From G963677085 sp963677085 (lineage in GTDB: Bacteria; Planctomycetota; Planctomycetia; Pirellulales; Thermoguttaceae), in NCBI GenBank assembly GCA_963677085.2, contig CAXXFH010000002.1, forward strand, positions 62,001-126,000: a stretch of DNA of 64,000 nucleotides, read 5' to 3'. This document shows positions 62,806 through 64,000 of this stretch, piece after piece (position 1 is the first letter of the stretch; the number at the start of each line of letters is the position of its first letter). Both the position numbers and the translations under genes were made by a program. A model generated the notes under the pieces. It was not told the DNA's origin, made no database searches, and saw only the letters and a list, made by a program, of their open reading frames with translations.

Positions 62806-63852
62806 ATGAGAATCGGCTTCGTCGTTAACGACGTGAACACAGAACAAGAAGGATACACAACCACCCGACTTGCGATGGCCGCGGTCAATCGCGGTCACGA
62901 GGTCTGGATGATTGGGGTTCGGGACTTCGCTCTCGATCCCGACGACTTCGTGCGCGCTCGTGCCCATGGGGCGCCGAAGGCTCAGTACAAGTCGCTGAAG
63001 ACGTTTCTTAGCGAATTGCGCGGGCCCCGAGGCAAACTGCAACGCATCACGGTTGACGACCTCGACGTTCTCATGCTTCGCAACGACCCGGCAGAAGACC
63101 AGGGCCGGCAAGCGTGGGCACAAATGGCCGGCATCAACTTCGGCCGCGCGGCCATGCGACGTGGGGTCATCGTGCTCAACGACCCCAACGCCCTGGCACA
63201 AGCCATCAACAAAATGTACTTCCAACTTTTCCCAGAAGAAGTACGCCCCTCGACTCTCATTACACGCGATCGCGAAGAAATTCGGGCGTTCGCCAAGAAA
63301 CACGATGGCGACATCGTGATTAAACCGCTCCAAGGGTCAGGCGGCCAGGGAGTCTTTCATGTGCCCAAAGACGGCCTGGGGAACCTCAACCAGATGATCG
63401 AAGCGATCAGCCGCGATGGCTACGTGATTGCTCAGGAGTATCTACCCGACGCAGCCGAAGGCGACATGCGCTTGTTCATGGTCAACGGAGAACCTCTTCG
63501 CTACAAAGGTAAATATGCGGCGTTCCGGCGGATACGTTCCGGCGAAGACATCCGCAGCAATATCCACGCTGGTGGCAAGAAGGCCAAAGCCGAAGTAGAC
63601 TCCCAGGCGCTGAAAATCGCCGAAATCGTGCGGCCCAAACTCGTGGCCGACGGTATGTTTATGGTCGGCCTGGATATCGTCGGCGACAAGCTCATGGAGA
63701 TCAACGTCTTCAGCCCTGGTGGACTTGGAAGTGCCCAGAGCTTCGAAAACGTGAACTTTGCCGTGGCGGTCATTGCTTCGCTGGAACGCAAGGTCCAATA
63801 CATGGGCTTCTACCAGCGCAATTTCAACAACGTCGACATGGCCACGCTTTAA
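62806..63852 (+). CDS. Glutathione-synthetase-like ATP-grasp ligase
   Basis: The 348-residue product has an N-terminal Rossmann-like domain (MRIGFVVNDVNTEQEGYTT) and an ATP-grasp fold: VIKPLQGSGGQGVF (glycine-rich loop), IAQEYLPDAAEGDMRLFMV, and the metal-binding end LMEINVFSPGG, close to GshB. It should form a carboxylate-amine bond, for example adding glutamate or glycine to a peptide. It lies with the amidohydrolase and pgs genes, so the substrate may be a glutamyl compound. No GshA gene is present. It could also be a RimK-like ligase. Confidence 0.87.
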   Translation: MRIGFVVNDVNTEQEGYTTTRLAMAAVNRGHEVWMIGVRDFALDPDDFVRARAHGAPKAQYKSLKTFLSELRGPRGKLQRITVDDLDVLMLRNDPAEDQGRQAWAQMAGINFGRAAMRRGVIVLNDPNALAQAINKMYFQLFPEEVRPSTLITRDREEIRAFAKKHDGDIVIKPLQGSGGQGVFHVPKDGLGNLNQMIEAISRDGYVIAQEYLPDAAEGDMRLFMVNGEPLRYKGKYAAFRRIRSGEDIRSNIHAGGKKAKAEVDSQALKIAEIVRPKLVADGMFMVGLDIVGDKLMEINVFSPGGLGSAQSFENVNFAVAVIASLERKVQYMGFYQRNFNNVDMATL

Positions 63853-64000
63853 GAAAACGGAAAGCGGAAGGCCGATGCCACGGGCGGCTTGCTGCCCTTG
63901 CCGAACGAGGGGCAGATTTTTCTGCCCCTGGTACCCGTGGGCGACGAAGTATCGGAAAAGCCAACAAACTCAACGTTGCCCGCCGGAAACGCCGACATTC
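63853..64000. other. Right-edge non-coding DNA with hairpin
   Basis: AGGGGCAGA-TTTT-TCTGCCCCT (63908-63929) is a perfect 9-bp stem, 56 bases after the ligase stop; there is no T-tail on the plus strand. It may stop the ligase transcript or belong to the palindrome family. The window then ends. Confidence 0.5.

Noticed and set aside
1..64000. CRISPR array
   Set aside because: No regularly spaced direct repeats were seen, even near the Cas1 fragment; the 103-bp copies are far apart.

Overview
The window comes from a planctomycete, most like the Pirellulales. The evidence is gene content: a five-gene operon of planctomycete-type cytochrome, DUF1549/DUF1553 and DUF1501 proteins; a DUF1559 pseudopilin; two PEP-CTERM proteins; a Gfo/Idh/MocA oxidoreductase with a Tat signal; large TPR proteins; and gene spacing and start sites typical of that phylum. 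No rRNA, CRISPR array or replication origin is visible.

Layout. 0-2.7 kb holds a Wzz-type chain-length protein cut by the left edge and a PAS-PAS-GGDEF diguanylate cyclase. 2.7-11.2 kb is a minus-strand operon of DUF1501, PPC-domain, DUF1549/DUF1553, cytochrome-WD40 and small cytochrome genes. 12-15.6 kb has an Uup-type ABC-F ATPase, tRNA-Val(CAC) with a clear terminator, and three consecutive TatA-type small proteins, the middle one degenerate. 16-23.3 kb is a TonB/Tol-like set: a TPR protein, ExbB, ExbD and a TonB-like protein whose C-terminus is a squalene-cyclase-like toroid domain without the catalytic aspartates. 23.6-28.8 kb carries envelope proteins: a putative lipoprotein, a BON-domain protein, a small membrane protein and a thioredoxin-fold protein with calcium-loop-like repeats.

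29.4-55 kb looks accessory. It begins at tRNA-Ile(GAU) and tRNA-Ala(UGC), where an integrase remnant runs into the tRNA-Ala gene. It holds a duplicated 280-residue protein family of unknown function around a GNAT gene, broken nitroreductase and RHS fragments, a PEP-CTERM protein, a GH38-like glycosidase with Fn3 domains, a sugar-catabolism block (Hyi-like isomerase, Gfo/Idh/MocA enzyme, XylR-like regulator), a DUF1559/DUF1080-like/PEP-CTERM block, a Cas1 fragment, a large TIM-barrel glycosidase, an internally deleted IS4-type element, a second integrase remnant, a TetR-methyltransferase pair and an IS110 transposase. Four copies of a 103-bp element with terminal inverted repeats are found between 19.9 and 53.5 kb; three lie in this accessory part.

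55.7-63.9 kb returns to core-like genes: a small membrane protein, a pgsB-pgsC-PGA-system operon for poly-gamma-glutamate-type polymer synthesis, a sigma-54 activator with a pseudo-receiver domain, an N-formylglutamate amidohydrolase family protein preceded by a good sigma-54 promoter match, and a GshB-like ATP-grasp ligase. Together these suggest a glutamate-polymer or glutamyl-peptide locus under sigma-54 control; this link is inference.

The strongest leads are the 103-bp element, a promoter-proximal module of about 90 bp shared by two unlinked operons, the TonB/squalene-cyclase fusion with ExbBD, the TatA triplet, and the glutamate-polymer locus.
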